Source: Holophagales bacterium
Lineage (GTDB): Bacteria > Acidobacteriota > Thermoanaerobaculia > UBA5066
Length of the DNA stretch: 64,000 bases
Direction: 5' to 3'
NCBI GenBank assembly: GCA_016716705.1
Contig: JADJVF010000005.1
Coordinates: forward strand, 199,963 to 263,962
A program made the translations under genes and the position numbers. Shown in pieces: positions 55,235-64,000 of the stretch (its first letter is position 1; each line of letters starts with the position of its first letter). The notes below the pieces were generated by a model. It had not been told where the DNA came from. It did no database searches and worked only from the letters and a program-made list of their open reading frames with translations.

Positions 55235-57892
55235 GTGGTGCTCGCTCCCGGGACGAAACTGGGCCCCTACGGAATCATCTCGTCGATCGGTGCGGGCGGG
55301 ATGGGAGAGGTCTACCGGGCACGCGACACCCGCCTGGGCCGGGACGTCGCGATCAAGGTGCTTCCCACCGAGGTCGCCTCCGATCCGGGGCGGCTGCGAC
55401 GTTTCGAGCTGGAAGCCCGTTCCACCGGCCAGCTCAACCATCCGAACGTCCTCGCGGTGTACGACGTCGGCACCCACGACGGTGCTCCCTACATCGTCAC
55501 CGAGCTGCTGGAAGGCGAGACGCTCGCGGCGCGCCTGCGCGGCGGGAGGCTCACCGCCCGAACGGCGGTCGAGCTCGGCGTGCAGGTCACCCAGGGCCTC
55601 GCGGCGGCGCACGGGAGAGGGATCGTTCACCGCGACCTGAAGCCCGCCAACATCTTTCTCACGCGGGACGGCATGGTGAAGATCCTCGACTTCGGCCTGG
55701 CCAAGCACGTCGAGGCCCCTTCCGTTCGCGAGCAGGTATCGAAGCTGTCGACGCAGGACCAGGGCACGGAAGCGGGAGTCGTGCTCGGCACGGTGGGCTA
55801 CATGTCTCCCGAGCAGGTCAGGGGACAGTCCGTCGACCACCGAACGGACATCTTCGCGTTCGGATGTGTGCTCTACGAGATGCTGACGGGGCGTTCGCCA
55901 TTCCTGCGGGGGACGTCGGCCGACACGCTCGCCGCGATCCTCTCCGAGGACCCGCAGCCGCTCGCCGCCCCAGGACAGCCGGGCGTAGCCGCCCTGCAGG
56001 AAATAGTGAGCCGCTGCCTGGAGAAGCGAGCGCCGGACAGGTTCTCGTCGGCGCACGACCTGGCCTTCGCCCTGCACGCCCTCTCTGCATCCGGGGAGAT
56101 GCCCGCGAGCTCCCTTCCCCCGCGGGCCGCGCCCGGCACGCGGGGAAGAGGCCGGCGTCGGCTGGCGGTCGGCGCCGGCACCCTGGCGATCGTCGCGGCC
56201 GCCGCGCTCCTCGTGTGGCTCGTGCGTCCCCGTGCCGGTGAGCCCCATGCGCCACTTCGCGCCAAGTTCCAGCAGCTGACCTCTCAGCCCGGTGTCGAGT
56301 GGTTCCCGTCCCTGTCGCCCGATGGGAAGTGGATCGTCTACGCCGGGACCGGCGCTGGACCCCGCCACATCTTCCTGCAGAGTGTCGGTGGGCAGAATCC
56401 CCTCGACCTGACGGGAGACTCGACCGACGACAACGACCAGCCCGCCTTCTCCCCGGACGGCGAACGGATCGCGTTCCGCTCCAGCCGCGACGGCGGCGGC
56501 CTCTTCGTCATGGGGCGGACCGGCGAGGCCGTGCGGCGCGTGACGCGAGCCGGCTTCCGGCCGGCGTGGTCGCCCGACGGCAGGCAGCTGGCCTTCACGA
56601 CCGAGAACGTCGAGCTGAATCCCCAGAACATCTCGGGGCGCAGCGAGCTTTGGAGCGTGGCGGTGGACGGCGGGGAACCGCGCCGGATCCATGAAGGGGA
56701 CGCGGTGCTCGCGAGCTTCTCTCCGAACAATCGCCGAATCGCGTTCACGCGCCGGATCGGCACCCCGTTCCAGGCGGACATCTGCACGATCCCCGTATCG
56801 GGTGGAGCGGTCGTGCCCGTCACGATCGACAAGTGGACGGACTGGTCGCCGGTCTGGTCCCCGGACGGAGAGCTCCTCTACTTTGTGAGCGACCGGGGCG
56901 GGAGCATGAATCTCTGGCGCGTCCCGGTGGACGAGGCGTCGGGAAAGGCCCTCGGCGAGCCCGAGCCGATCACGGCACCCGCCGCCACCCTGGCGCACCC
57001 GGCCATCTCTGCCGACGGCAGGCGGATCGCCTACACCTCGGCGCTCGTGACGATCAACATCCAACGGCAGAGGTTCGATCCGGCCACATGGCTGCCGGCA
57101 GGAGATCCCTCGTGGGTGACGACCGGCTCCCGACAGTGGTCCTCGCCCGATCCGTCGCCGGGCGGGGATTGGGTGGCTTTCTATTCGCTGACGCAGCCAG
57201 AGGGGGACGTCTACGTCGCCCGCCCGGACGGGACGGGACTGCGACAGGTGACGGGCGACGCGGCGATCGATCGCGTCCCTCGCTGGTCACCCGACGGCAG
57301 GTGGCTCGGCTTCTTCTCGACCCGCGGAGGTCCGATGGAAGTGTGGAAGAGCAGGCCCGACGGGAGCGAGCTTGCGAAGATCACGGACGGGGGAGGGTCC
57401 TACTTCGCCTGGGCACCCGATGGCAGACGAATTGCGACCACCCGCTCCCTCTCGGGAAGATCTGCCGACCGCGGAGCCGTCGTCTTCGACCCGGACCTTC
57501 CGTGGAATCAGCAGAAGGTCGACGAGCTCCCGCCGATGGGGGCGGTAGGGGGCCGTTTTCTCGTCAACTCGTGGTCGCCGGACGGCGAGCGGCTCGCCGG
57601 CTCGATCGACATGCCAAGTCGCGGGATCGCCGTCTACTCGATGCGGTCGCGAACCTACGAGAGGCTGACGGATTTCGGCGAGTGGCCCGTGTGGCTGCCC
57701 GACGGCCGGCGCATCCTCTTCGTCGCGAACCTGAAGGCGTTCTACCTCCTCGACAGCCGGACGAAGAAGATCCGGAAGGTCTTCTCCGTCACCTCGGACG
57801 TGATCGGCCCGCCGCGCCTCGCGCGCGACGGGACGGCGTACTTCTCGCGGCGGGTCACCGAGGCGGACGTCTGGATGGTGACGCTGAAGTGA
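55235..57892 (+). CDS. Membrane Ser/Thr protein kinase with PD40/TolB-like propeller
   Basis: An 885-residue protein starting at GTG. The kinase domain (11-285) is a close paralogue of kinase 1, with GAGGMGEVYRARD, HRDLKPANIF and DFGLAKHVE. One membrane helix is near residues 308-330. The extracytoplasmic part is a beta-propeller of PD40/WD40 repeats, each with a phrase like FPSLSPDGKWIVYAG, AFSPDGERIAFRSS or RWSPDGRWLGFFS. It probably senses a periplasmic ligand or protein. Its 3' end overlaps the convergent reductase-like gene by 38 bp. Confidence 0.92.
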   Translation: MVLAPGTKLGPYGIISSIGAGGMGEVYRARDTRLGRDVAIKVLPTEVASDPGRLRRFELEARSTGQLNHPNVLAVYDVGTHDGAPYIVTELLEGETLAARLRGGRLTARTAVELGVQVTQGLAAAHGRGIVHRDLKPANIFLTRDGMVKILDFGLAKHVEAPSVREQVSKLSTQDQGTEAGVVLGTVGYMSPEQVRGQSVDHRTDIFAFGCVLYEMLTGRSPFLRGTSADTLAAILSEDPQPLAAPGQPGVAALQEIVSRCLEKRAPDRFSSAHDLAFALHALSASGEMPASSLPPRAAPGTRGRGRRRLAVGAGTLAIVAAAALLVWLVRPRAGEPHAPLRAKFQQLTSQPGVEWFPSLSPDGKWIVYAGTGAGPRHIFLQSVGGQNPLDLTGDSTDDNDQPAFSPDGERIAFRSSRDGGGLFVMGRTGEAVRRVTRAGFRPAWSPDGRQLAFTTENVELNPQNISGRSELWSVAVDGGEPRRIHEGDAVLASFSPNNRRIAFTRRIGTPFQADICTIPVSGGAVVPVTIDKWTDWSPVWSPDGELLYFVSDRGGSMNLWRVPVDEASGKALGEPEPITAPAATLAHPAISADGRRIAYTSALVTINIQRQRFDPATWLPAGDPSWVTTGSRQWSSPDPSPGGDWVAFYSLTQPEGDVYVARPDGTGLRQVTGDAAIDRVPRWSPDGRWLGFFSTRGGPMEVWKSRPDGSELAKITDGGGSYFAWAPDGRRIATTRSLSGRSADRGAVVFDPDLPWNQQKVDELPPMGAVGGRFLVNSWSPDGERLAGSIDMPSRGIAVYSMRSRTYERLTDFGEWPVWLPDGRRILFVANLKAFYLLDSRTKKIRKVFSVTSDVIGPPRLARDGTAYFSRRVTEADVWMVTLK

Positions 57893-60047
57893 CCTTCCTG
57901 CGAGATCCCTTGGCGCGCCTCTCAGAGGGCGCCTTCCTGACGCTTCCCGCGGCCCCGGTCGTCCTGCGCGGCGCGACCGGTCGCCGCGCGGCCTTCTCAG
58001 GCTTCCGAGACGCCGCGTCCCGTGCGCGCGCCGCCAGCGCCAGCTCGCGGACGCGGTCGATGTCCGCGTCGGAGTAGGGGCCGTTGACCCCGGAGATGGC
58101 GGCGAGCTGCATCCCGTGCTTGAGCCCGAGGCGGTAGATCTCGCGGACCTTCTCCCACTCGATGTCGCGGCCGACCGTGAAGCTCTCGAACTTCCCCTCC
58201 AGCGCGAGGACGATCGTCTCGGCGAGGCAGGCGTAGGCGACGTTCTCCGGCAGGCCGATGTTCTTCATCTTCACGTCGCCGGGGAGGCGGATCTCGCCGG
58301 ACTCGATCACCAGCACGTCCGGGCGCTTGGCGACCTCGTCCGGCGGCAGGTCGAGCGGGCGCGCCACGTCGGTGATCACGCAGCCGGGCTTGACCTTCAT
58401 GATGTCGAGGATCTTCTTGCCGGCGCCCGAGGTCGCGGTGACGATCATGTCCATGTCGGCGATGTCCTTGTCGGCGCGCGACGAGAGGAAGAGCCGGGCG
58501 TCCGGGGTGTCCCTGAGGATCGACTCCTTGACCGAGAGCAGCTTGGCCGTCTCGGGGGAGACCATGTAGACCTCGTCCGCGGCCATCGCCAGCAGGCGGG
58601 CGCACACCGAGCCGATCGCGCCCGTGGCCCCCACGACCATCGCCTTCATCGCGATCTTCCCGTCGGGCTTCGGCGGGGGGAGAAGCCTGAGGCGCAGGAG
58701 CGCGTCGCGCGCGGCCCAGAGCGCGCCGGAGGCGCTGTAGCTGTTGCCGGTGGTGATCGGCAGAGGTGCGCGCCGCGCGACGGTGGCGCCCGCGTCGCCC
58801 ACGACCTTGGTGAAGGCGCCCAGGCCCATGATCTGCGCGCCGAGCTGCTTGGCGATGTTCGCGGCCTCCAGCAGGCGGCGGTAGGTGAACTCCGGGTCGT
58901 GGTCCATGATTTCCCTGGGCGTTCCCCCCACGGAGATGAGCCAGCCCTCGGCTTCCACGCCGGTGGGCGACTTGATGCCGGTCACCTTCGAGTAGACGAA
59001 GGGGGGCAGGTAGGCCATCGCCTTCTCCAGCGTGTCCATGAAGATCGGCGGCGACACGTGGGAGAGCAGCTCGATCGGCTTGACCTTCTTGAAGTACTCC
59101 TGCGAGAGCGGGTGGATGACGAAGGCGAAGCGGTTGACGCGCTTGAAGCCGTTGGGGTAGAGGATTCGCGGCTCCACCTCCAGCTGCGTGAGGATCTCCA
59201 GGTAGTCGTCCTCGAGGAGCTCCGCGGGTCTCTTTCCCGTGGCGGCGATGATCATGGCGTCCAGGAGGCTGGGCGCGATCACGTGGTCGAACAGGAACGG
59301 CGAGCCGTCGACCACCATGGCGACTCCCTTGTCCCTGAGCTTCTCGAGGCGCTCGTCGCTGACCGTGGAGGTGACGATGGTCTTGCCGGTCAGGTCCTCC
59401 CGGTCGAAGTCGTCGAGATCGTGAACGGGGGCCACGACGACCGTGGCCCCGTGGATCGCCTTGCGCAGCAGGAAGCGGTTCCACTCCTTCACCGGGTCCG
59501 ACGACATCACCCCGGGCAGGGTCCAGTCGAGCACGTGGTGGGCGCCGGCGGTGTAGAGCCGGAGCGCGTCCAGCGAGGTCAGGAGCTTCGGGATGCCGAG
59601 CTGCAGCAGCGGGTCGGCGAAGCTGACGTTCTGCGTGTACTCGAACATCGTCTGCGCGAGCTTGAGGTTCGACATCCCGGAGAAGAACAGGACGTTGGCG
59701 TTGGTGAAGTAGGAGCCGAGCGAGTTCTGGACGTGACGCACGGCCCATTCCTGCAGGATGTCGGCGAGGCGCGACCCCGTGGTGACGGGAACTCGGGTCA
59801 CGACGTCCGTCAGGTGCGTAACGTCCTCGTCGATGTCGCGTCGCGAGGGGAGGGCGTACTTGTCCTTCACGACGGCGATGCCGATCGCGTCGGCGTGCCG
59901 CTCCCAGGCCTTCAGCAGCTTGACGGTCTTGGTCGTGCTGGCGTCCGTCCCGAGGCGCCACACCTTGAGACGCTGCCCCAGAAAATCCGTGTCGAACTCG
60001 AAGTTGTGCTCGCCCGAGCCCAGGCTGACGCCAACGGCTGTCTTCAT
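57855..60047 (-). CDS. Two-domain NAD(P)-dependent reductase, C-terminal half like acyl-ACP reductase
   Basis: A 730-residue protein starting at ATG 60047 after GGGAGGACGAG. Residues 330-655 resemble cyanobacterial long-chain acyl-ACP reductase: MGLGAFTKVVGD, ITTGNSYSAS, the Rossmann motif VVGATGAIGS (471-480), and AYACLAETIVLALEGKFESFTVGRD. Cys607 there aligns with the acyl-accepting cysteine of the cyanobacterial enzyme. Residues 1-325 form another domain, possibly a second nucleotide-binding fold, that I do not recognise. The last 50 residues are basic, Ala/Arg-rich. A role in turning fatty acyl thioesters into aldehydes is an inference. No aldehyde deformylating oxygenase gene is adjacent. 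Confidence 0.7.
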   Translation of the reverse strand: MKTAVGVSLGSGEHNFEFDTDFLGQRLKVWRLGTDASTTKTVKLLKAWERHADAIGIAVVKDKYALPSRRDIDEDVTHLTDVVTRVPVTTGSRLADILQEWAVRHVQNSLGSYFTNANVLFFSGMSNLKLAQTMFEYTQNVSFADPLLQLGIPKLLTSLDALRLYTAGAHHVLDWTLPGVMSSDPVKEWNRFLLRKAIHGATVVVAPVHDLDDFDREDLTGKTIVTSTVSDERLEKLRDKGVAMVVDGSPFLFDHVIAPSLLDAMIIAATGKRPAELLEDDYLEILTQLEVEPRILYPNGFKRVNRFAFVIHPLSQEYFKKVKPIELLSHVSPPIFMDTLEKAMAYLPPFVYSKVTGIKSPTGVEAEGWLISVGGTPREIMDHDPEFTYRRLLEAANIAKQLGAQIMGLGAFTKVVGDAGATVARRAPLPITTGNSYSASGALWAARDALLRLRLLPPPKPDGKIAMKAMVVGATGAIGSVCARLLAMAADEVYMVSPETAKLLSVKESILRDTPDARLFLSSRADKDIADMDMIVTATSGAGKKILDIMKVKPGCVITDVARPLDLPPDEVAKRPDVLVIESGEIRLPGDVKMKNIGLPENVAYACLAETIVLALEGKFESFTVGRDIEWEKVREIYRLGLKHGMQLAAISGVNGPYSDADIDRVRELALAARARDAASRKPEKAARRPVAPRRTTGAAGSVRKAPSERRAKGSRRKVTSASPSRRPPR

Positions 60048-60220
60048 CTCGTCCTCCCGCCGGGGCCCGTCCTCGGGGGTGGGCACGTCGACCCGGCGCT
60101 ACGCCCGAGCGGACCGGGTACCCTCGGAATCGTAGCGCGTGTCGCCGCCGCTGCGTGCGTTCGCGGAGATAACATCACCTCGAGGGCTCGGGCACGAGAC
60201 GGCCTCGAGGAGCGCGCGGA

Positions 60221-61273
60221 ATGAAGACTCTGGCTCTCCTGGGCACCACGCTGGGGCTCAGCTTCACGGCGGGCCTGAACCTCTACGCCACCGTCCTGAT
60301 GACGGGCCTGGCGGTCCGGATGGGCTGGGTCCAGCTGCCTCCCGGGCTCGAGGGGCTCTCGGCGCTCGCGCACCCGGTCGTCCTGGGCGTCGCCGGGCTG
60401 CTCTACGTCGTCGAGTTCCTGGCCGACAAGATCCCCGCGGTCGACCACGCCTGGGATGCCATTCACACGTTCATCCGGCCGCTCGGAGCCGTCCTGATCA
60501 CCTGGACCGCGGTCTCCGGGACGAACATGTCGCAGGCACTGGAGATCCCGCTCCTCCTCCTCGCGGGCGGCGTGTCCCTCTCGACGCACGCCGGGAAGGC
60601 CGGGACCCGCCTCGCGAGCGCCGGCACCGGAGCGCACGCGGTGGGCGGCGGCATCGGCCTCAGCCTGCTGGAGGACGTCGCGGCGTTCTCGATCGCGCCC
60701 CTCGCGCTCGCGTACCCCGAGGTCACGCTGGTCGTGGTCGTCGTCGGGCTGGCGCTCCTGGCCGTCGTCGCGCCCCTCGGCTGGAGGCTGCTCCGGTCCC
60801 GCCTGGCGGCGTTCGTCTACCTGCTGCAGCACAAGGTCGTCGACCGGCAGCTTCCGGGCCTCGACACCTCCCACCTGCCCGAGTCCGTGACCCTGGCTTT
60901 CGCCGAAAACGGCGTCCTCCCCGGAGAGGAGGGCCTCATCCTCCCGGCGTACGTGAGCTCGCTGCCCGGTATCCCGCGCTGGGCCCCCGGCTTCCTGGCG
61001 GTGGTCCCGGGAGGCGCCGTTTTCGCCTGCCGCGGCTGGTTCCGCACCCGGGCGGCGCGGGTCTCCTGGGCCGATGGGAGGCCGGTGCTCGTCTCGCGCC
61101 TCACCGGTTACGTGCTTCACACGAGAACCCCGAAGGGCCGCGCGACCTTCACGTTCTTTCCGCTGACGGCGCCCATGGGAAGGGCCCTGGAACGGGCGGT
61201 GGCACGAGAAGGCGAGGGGCGCTCCCGGATCGTCCAGGGCCCCGAGGATCTCTCTCGAGCGGTATTGGAGTAG
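60221..61273 (+). CDS. DUF4126-type membrane protein
   Basis: A 350-residue protein. The first 200 residues hold about five or six helices matching DUF4126 (GLSFTAGLNLYATVLMTGLAVRMGW, YVVEFLADKIPAVDHAWDAIHTFIRPLGA). A soluble C-terminal domain of about 140 residues (PESVTLAFAENGVLPGEEGLILPAYV) is additional. The family's function is unknown. It diverges from the reductase-like gene across 173 bp. Confidence 0.8.
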   Translation: MKTLALLGTTLGLSFTAGLNLYATVLMTGLAVRMGWVQLPPGLEGLSALAHPVVLGVAGLLYVVEFLADKIPAVDHAWDAIHTFIRPLGAVLITWTAVSGTNMSQALEIPLLLLAGGVSLSTHAGKAGTRLASAGTGAHAVGGGIGLSLLEDVAAFSIAPLALAYPEVTLVVVVVGLALLAVVAPLGWRLLRSRLAAFVYLLQHKVVDRQLPGLDTSHLPESVTLAFAENGVLPGEEGLILPAYVSSLPGIPRWAPGFLAVVPGGAVFACRGWFRTRAARVSWADGRPVLVSRLTGYVLHTRTPKGRATFTFFPLTAPMGRALERAVAREGEGRSRIVQGPEDLSRAVLE

Positions 61274-61477
61274 CGGCGGGAGGCCGGACGACGGCGCCCA
61301 CCCGATCTCCGCTTCGACTCCGAGCTGCGTTCCCCTGCCCGCGGTCTCCACGAAGGGACATTCGCTCTGGCGCAGGTCTTGCGCTCTTCCACGGCGGGTC
61401 CACGAGGAGCGACGAGCCCGGCCGAGTCCTCATGGCGGCGTCTGGATAGGAAAGTCCCGGACAGGGCTGGAGGTCAC

Positions 61478-63126
61478 ATGAAAAACAGGATGTTGCGGCG
61501 AATCCTCTTCGTAGTGGCGATGTCGGGGATCCCTGCGCTTTCGATGGCGCAGGAGCAGGTGTCTCCTGCCGAGGTCGGCAACCGGGCCCTGATCCAGGCC
61601 CCGAGCCTGACGATGGCCCAGCTCTCCGACCTCGTGGCCCCGATCGCCCTCTATCCCGACGCGCTGCTCAGCCAGGTCCTCGTCGCGAGCACCTACCCGC
61701 TGGAGGTCGTGCAGGCACAGCAGTGGGTGCGGAGGAACGAGCTCCTGCAGGGTCAGAAGCTGATGGACGAGGCCCGGAAGCAGCCCTGGGACGCCAGCGT
61801 CCAGGGCCTGGTGGCCTTTCCGGACGCCCTCTCGACGCTGAACGAGGACATCCAGTGGACCACGGAACTGGGTAACGCCTTCCTCGCGCAGGAATCGGAC
61901 GTCATGGTCGCGGTGCAGCGGTTGCGCACGCAGGCCCAGGCAGCGGGCAGGCTCGCCTCCAACGAGCAGCAGACGGTTTCCGCCGTAGCCGAGGAAGGAC
62001 GGACCGTCATCGAGATCGTGCCGGCCGATCCGGAAGTGATCTACGTGCCGCAGTACGACCCGTACTACGTCTGGGGATCCCCGGCGTGGGGCGCCTACCC
62101 GTCTCTCTCGTACGGCTATGGCTACGGCTATGGCCCGGGAATCAACGTCGGATTCTGGTTCGGCGGCTGGTCCTGGGGCCTGGGCTGGGGCTGGGGTCCG
62201 AACTGGTACGGGGGCTCCGTTTACGTCAACAGCGCGTTCTTCCGGCACTGCGGCTACAACTATGGTCACCACGGTGGCTACGACGGAGGGGGCCACGGCG
62301 GGTACAACGGCGGGTACAACGGGGACGACATGGCGGTCGCGAAAACTGGCAGCACGACCAGGGCCACCGTGGGGGAGTCCCGTACGCGAACGGTCGGGGT
62401 GCCGGCCAGAATCGCGGTGGCACCCAGGCGTCGCGGTCCGCGCTGACGAGTCCCGGTTTCTCGAGGCGGTCGGGAGATCTGGGAGCATCACCTTACGGGG
62501 GCCGGGCGATGACCTCGGGTTCTCGCGGAGCCGGAACGGATCAGGGCTGGCGGGCCGGAAGCCGGACGACGGCGTCGGCTCCTCGCAGCGGCGGAACGGA
62601 TCAGGGCTGGAGGGCCGGGAACCGGACGACGGGGTCGGCTCCTCGCGGTGGCGGGTCGGATCAGGGCTGGCGGGCCGGAAGCCGGACGACGGGGTCGGCT
62701 CCTCGCACCGGTGGGGCAGATCGAGGATGGAGTTCGTCGGGAGAGCAGTGGCGCCGTTCGCAGGGTGCAGCGCAGAGCGAGGGCCCGTCCGCGCGCTATT
62801 CGGCCTCGTCACCCCGTAGCTCCGCTCCGTCGCCTCGCTATTCGGCTTCGTCGCCCCGCACCTCGGCTCCGTCAGACAGCTATTCGGCCCCATCAAGGAA
62901 CACCTCGGCGCCGTCGCGGAACTATTCGGCTCCTTCGCGTTCGTCTTCGTTCTCGGCCCCGACGCGCGGATTCCAGACTGCGCCGCGAATGTCCTCGTCG
63001 AGCGGTGGCGGGCGAAGCTCCGGAGGCGGAATGTCGCAGAGGTCCGGCGGTGGCGGAAGCTCGCGCGGATCGGCCGGAGGCCGCGGTTCGGGCGGGAGTT
63101 CGTCCGGTGGCGGCCGCCGCCACTGA
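61478..63126 (+). CDS. DUF3300 secreted protein with one frameshift and repetitive tail
   Basis: The ATG at 61478 follows GGAGGTCAC. A signal peptide ends at SMAQ. The DUF3300 domain is clear (LSDLVAPIALYPDALLSQVLVASTYPLEVVQAQQW, WDASVQGLVAFPDAL, DPEVIYVPQYDPYYVWG), followed by Gly/Tyr/Trp-rich sequence. At about 62335 the frame breaks: one frame goes to a short odd tail ending at 62446. The other reads ENWQHDQGHRGGVPYANGR, the expected family continuation, and runs to 63126. The span of 1649 bp is one base short of 550 codons. The tail has 20-residue and 14-residue repeats rich in Ser, Arg and Gly. Probably a cell-surface protein. Confidence 0.75.
62533..62732 (+). repeat. 60-bp tandem repeat (3.3 copies)
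   Basis: Units begin at 62533, 62593 and 62653, with a partial unit at 62713. Each encodes about DQGWRAGSRTTGSAPR plus four variable residues. Copies differ by only a few bases, showing recent expansion. Confidence 0.85.
62797..62960 (+). repeat. 42-bp tandem repeat (about 4 copies)
   Basis: Units begin with TATTCGGC at 62797, 62839, 62881 and 62923. They encode YSASSPR(S/T)SAPS-type 14-residue repeats in the C-terminal tail of the DUF3300 protein. Confidence 0.8.
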
Positions 63127-63335
63127 CCCGGCGCCGACCCGAAGACGGAGCGTTGATGCCGAGGGCGCCGGCCTCGATCCGGGCGGTGCCCCTCGTCGTC
63201 CTGAAGAGGCCCACCGGCCGCCCCGAGGGCGGTCGGATGGGTCGGGCGGAGCCTGGGCATCGACCCTGTCGGGCGCTCCAATATTGATGTGATAGGCATT
63301 GACGCGAAATGGAAATTGGCGTTAGTGTCACCATC

Positions 63336-63929
63336 ATGAAAAGGTCGCCACGGGTTCGTACCTACCGGATGGGCGTCCGCGCAGAGGCCGCCGCCGCGAC
63401 GCACCGGTGCATCCTGGAGGTGGCGATCCGGCTGCTCGGCGATCGCTTCTACGACGAGGTGTCGCTCGCCGAGGTGGCGCGCGGGGCGGGCGTGACGGTC
63501 CAGACCGTCCTCAGACGCTTCGGCTCGAAGGAAGGGCTCACCGAGGCGGCAACCGCGCTGGGGGTCGAGAGGGTTCGCGCCGAACGCTGGAGCTCGCCCC
63601 CGGGCGACCTCGATGATGCTGTACGGGGGCTCCTGGCCCACTACGAGGCGTGGGGTGACCGTAGCCTGAGGTTCCTGGCGCAGGAGCAGCGCGTGGCCGC
63701 TATGGGGGGAGTGGTCCGTGCCGGCCGCGCTCTGCACCACGACTGGGTGGATCACGCCTTCGAGCCGTGGCTTGCCCGGAAACGCGGCGCGATGCGCGCG
63801 CGCCTCCGGGCCCGCCTGATCGCGGTGACGGACGTGTACGTCTGGAAGATCGTGCGGCGCGACCTGGGCCTCGACGAGCGGGCGGCCGAAGCGACCCTGC
63901 GGGAACTCGTCGCGGCGGTCGTCGCTTGA
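63336..63929 (+). CDS. TetR-family transcriptional regulator
   Basis: A TetR protein of about 197 residues. The N-terminal HTH is ILEVAIRLLGDRFYDEVSLAEVARGAGVTVQTVLRRFGSKEGL. A helical ligand domain follows to residue 197. The ATG at 63336 (MKRSPRVRTYRMG) is preferred to one at 63309. A TTGACG sits at 63299 in AT-richer sequence, a likely -35. The glycosyltransferase gene starts 13 bp after it, so the two form an operon and the regulator may control it. Confidence 0.88.
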   Translation: MKRSPRVRTYRMGVRAEAAAATHRCILEVAIRLLGDRFYDEVSLAEVARGAGVTVQTVLRRFGSKEGLTEAATALGVERVRAERWSSPPGDLDDAVRGLLAHYEAWGDRSLRFLAQEQRVAAMGGVVRAGRALHHDWVDHAFEPWLARKRGAMRARLRARLIAVTDVYVWKIVRRDLGLDERAAEATLRELVAAVVA

Positions 63930-63942
63930 AGGGAGGGCCGGC

Positions 63943-64000
63943 ATGTCCAGGATCCTCGTGTACACGTCTCCCGCCCGCGGGCACCTCTACCCGCTGGTCC
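63943..64000 (+). CDS. Start of a glycosyltransferase (UGT/MGT-like), cut by the window edge
   Basis: Nineteen codons from ATG 63943, after GGGAGGG, read MSRILVYTSPARGHLYPLV. The SPARGHLYPL pattern is the N-terminal beta-strand and acceptor-side motif of GT1 enzymes such as macrolide glycosyltransferases. The rest is outside the window. Confidence 0.6.
   Translation, partial: MSRILVYTSPARGHLYPLV

Overview
The window is bacterial, very GC-rich and densely coded on both strands, with many 1-14 bp gene overlaps. The two adjacent serine/threonine kinases with TPR or PD40 propeller sensors, the bacterial-type sucrose synthase and sucrose-phosphate synthase, and the overall style suggest a member of the Acidobacteriota (Thermoanaerobaculia-like). 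That placement is inference; there is no rRNA or other marker gene here.

Layout. (1) 1-20142 reads as an osmotic/ionic adaptation island. On the minus strand lies a glucosyl/mannosyl-3-phosphoglycerate synthase and phosphatase operon with small membrane and exported proteins. On the plus strand follow a diguanylate cyclase, a cation/proton antiporter, an MscS-type channel, a six-gene sucrose operon (PfkB kinase, sucrose-phosphate synthase/phosphatase, sucrose synthase, sugar ABC binding protein and two permeases), a MarR regulator, a zinc-ribbon TPR membrane protein and a ClC chloride transporter. Four copies of the palindrome TTTGANNTCAAA (one with a mismatch) sit on -35 elements in this island, including in front of the MarR gene, and suggest a local regulon. 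(2) 20143-22590 is a mobile-element graveyard: two 46-bp repeats with a tRNA 3' end flank a HEPN/MNT toxin-antitoxin pair, followed by remnants of a tyrosine integrase and a DDE transposase. (3) 22591-31666 is a complete beta-oxidation operon (fadB, fadA, acyl-CoA dehydrogenase, membrane Fe-S ETF:quinone oxidoreductase, etfB, etfA), visibly lower in GC than its surroundings, with a FadR-like operator in front and an intrinsic terminator behind.

(4) 31800-41620 holds decayed and accessory genes: fused remnants of an alcohol dehydrogenase and a LysR regulator, an EamA permease, an SRPBCC protein, and a phospholipid-type cluster resembling E. coli ynbB/C/D in which the PAP2/dual-specificity phosphatase is fused to a PlsC-like acyltransferase. 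Truncated DinB and metallophosphoesterase genes and a frameshifted DUF1801 gene follow. (5) 41775-44551 is a PerR-like regulator plus katG unit under a 33-bp palindrome. (6) 44527-52416 carries an ALDH7-type dehydrogenase divergent from a LysR regulator, an AmpG-like MFS transporter, an orphan ParA, a frameshifted aldo/keto reductase and a long-chain acyl-CoA synthetase. (7) 52537-57892 holds two tandemly duplicated membrane kinases. (8) 57855-64000 holds an unusual two-domain acyl-ACP-reductase-like protein, a DUF4126 protein, a frameshifted DUF3300 protein with DNA-level tandem repeats, a TetR regulator and the first codons of a glycosyltransferase.

Four genes (aldo/keto reductase, DUF1801, DUF3300, ynbC-like) are each split by one small frameshift. 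These may be sequencing errors or real decay; sequence alone cannot decide. Most of the long antisense open frames are by-products of high GC and are left out.
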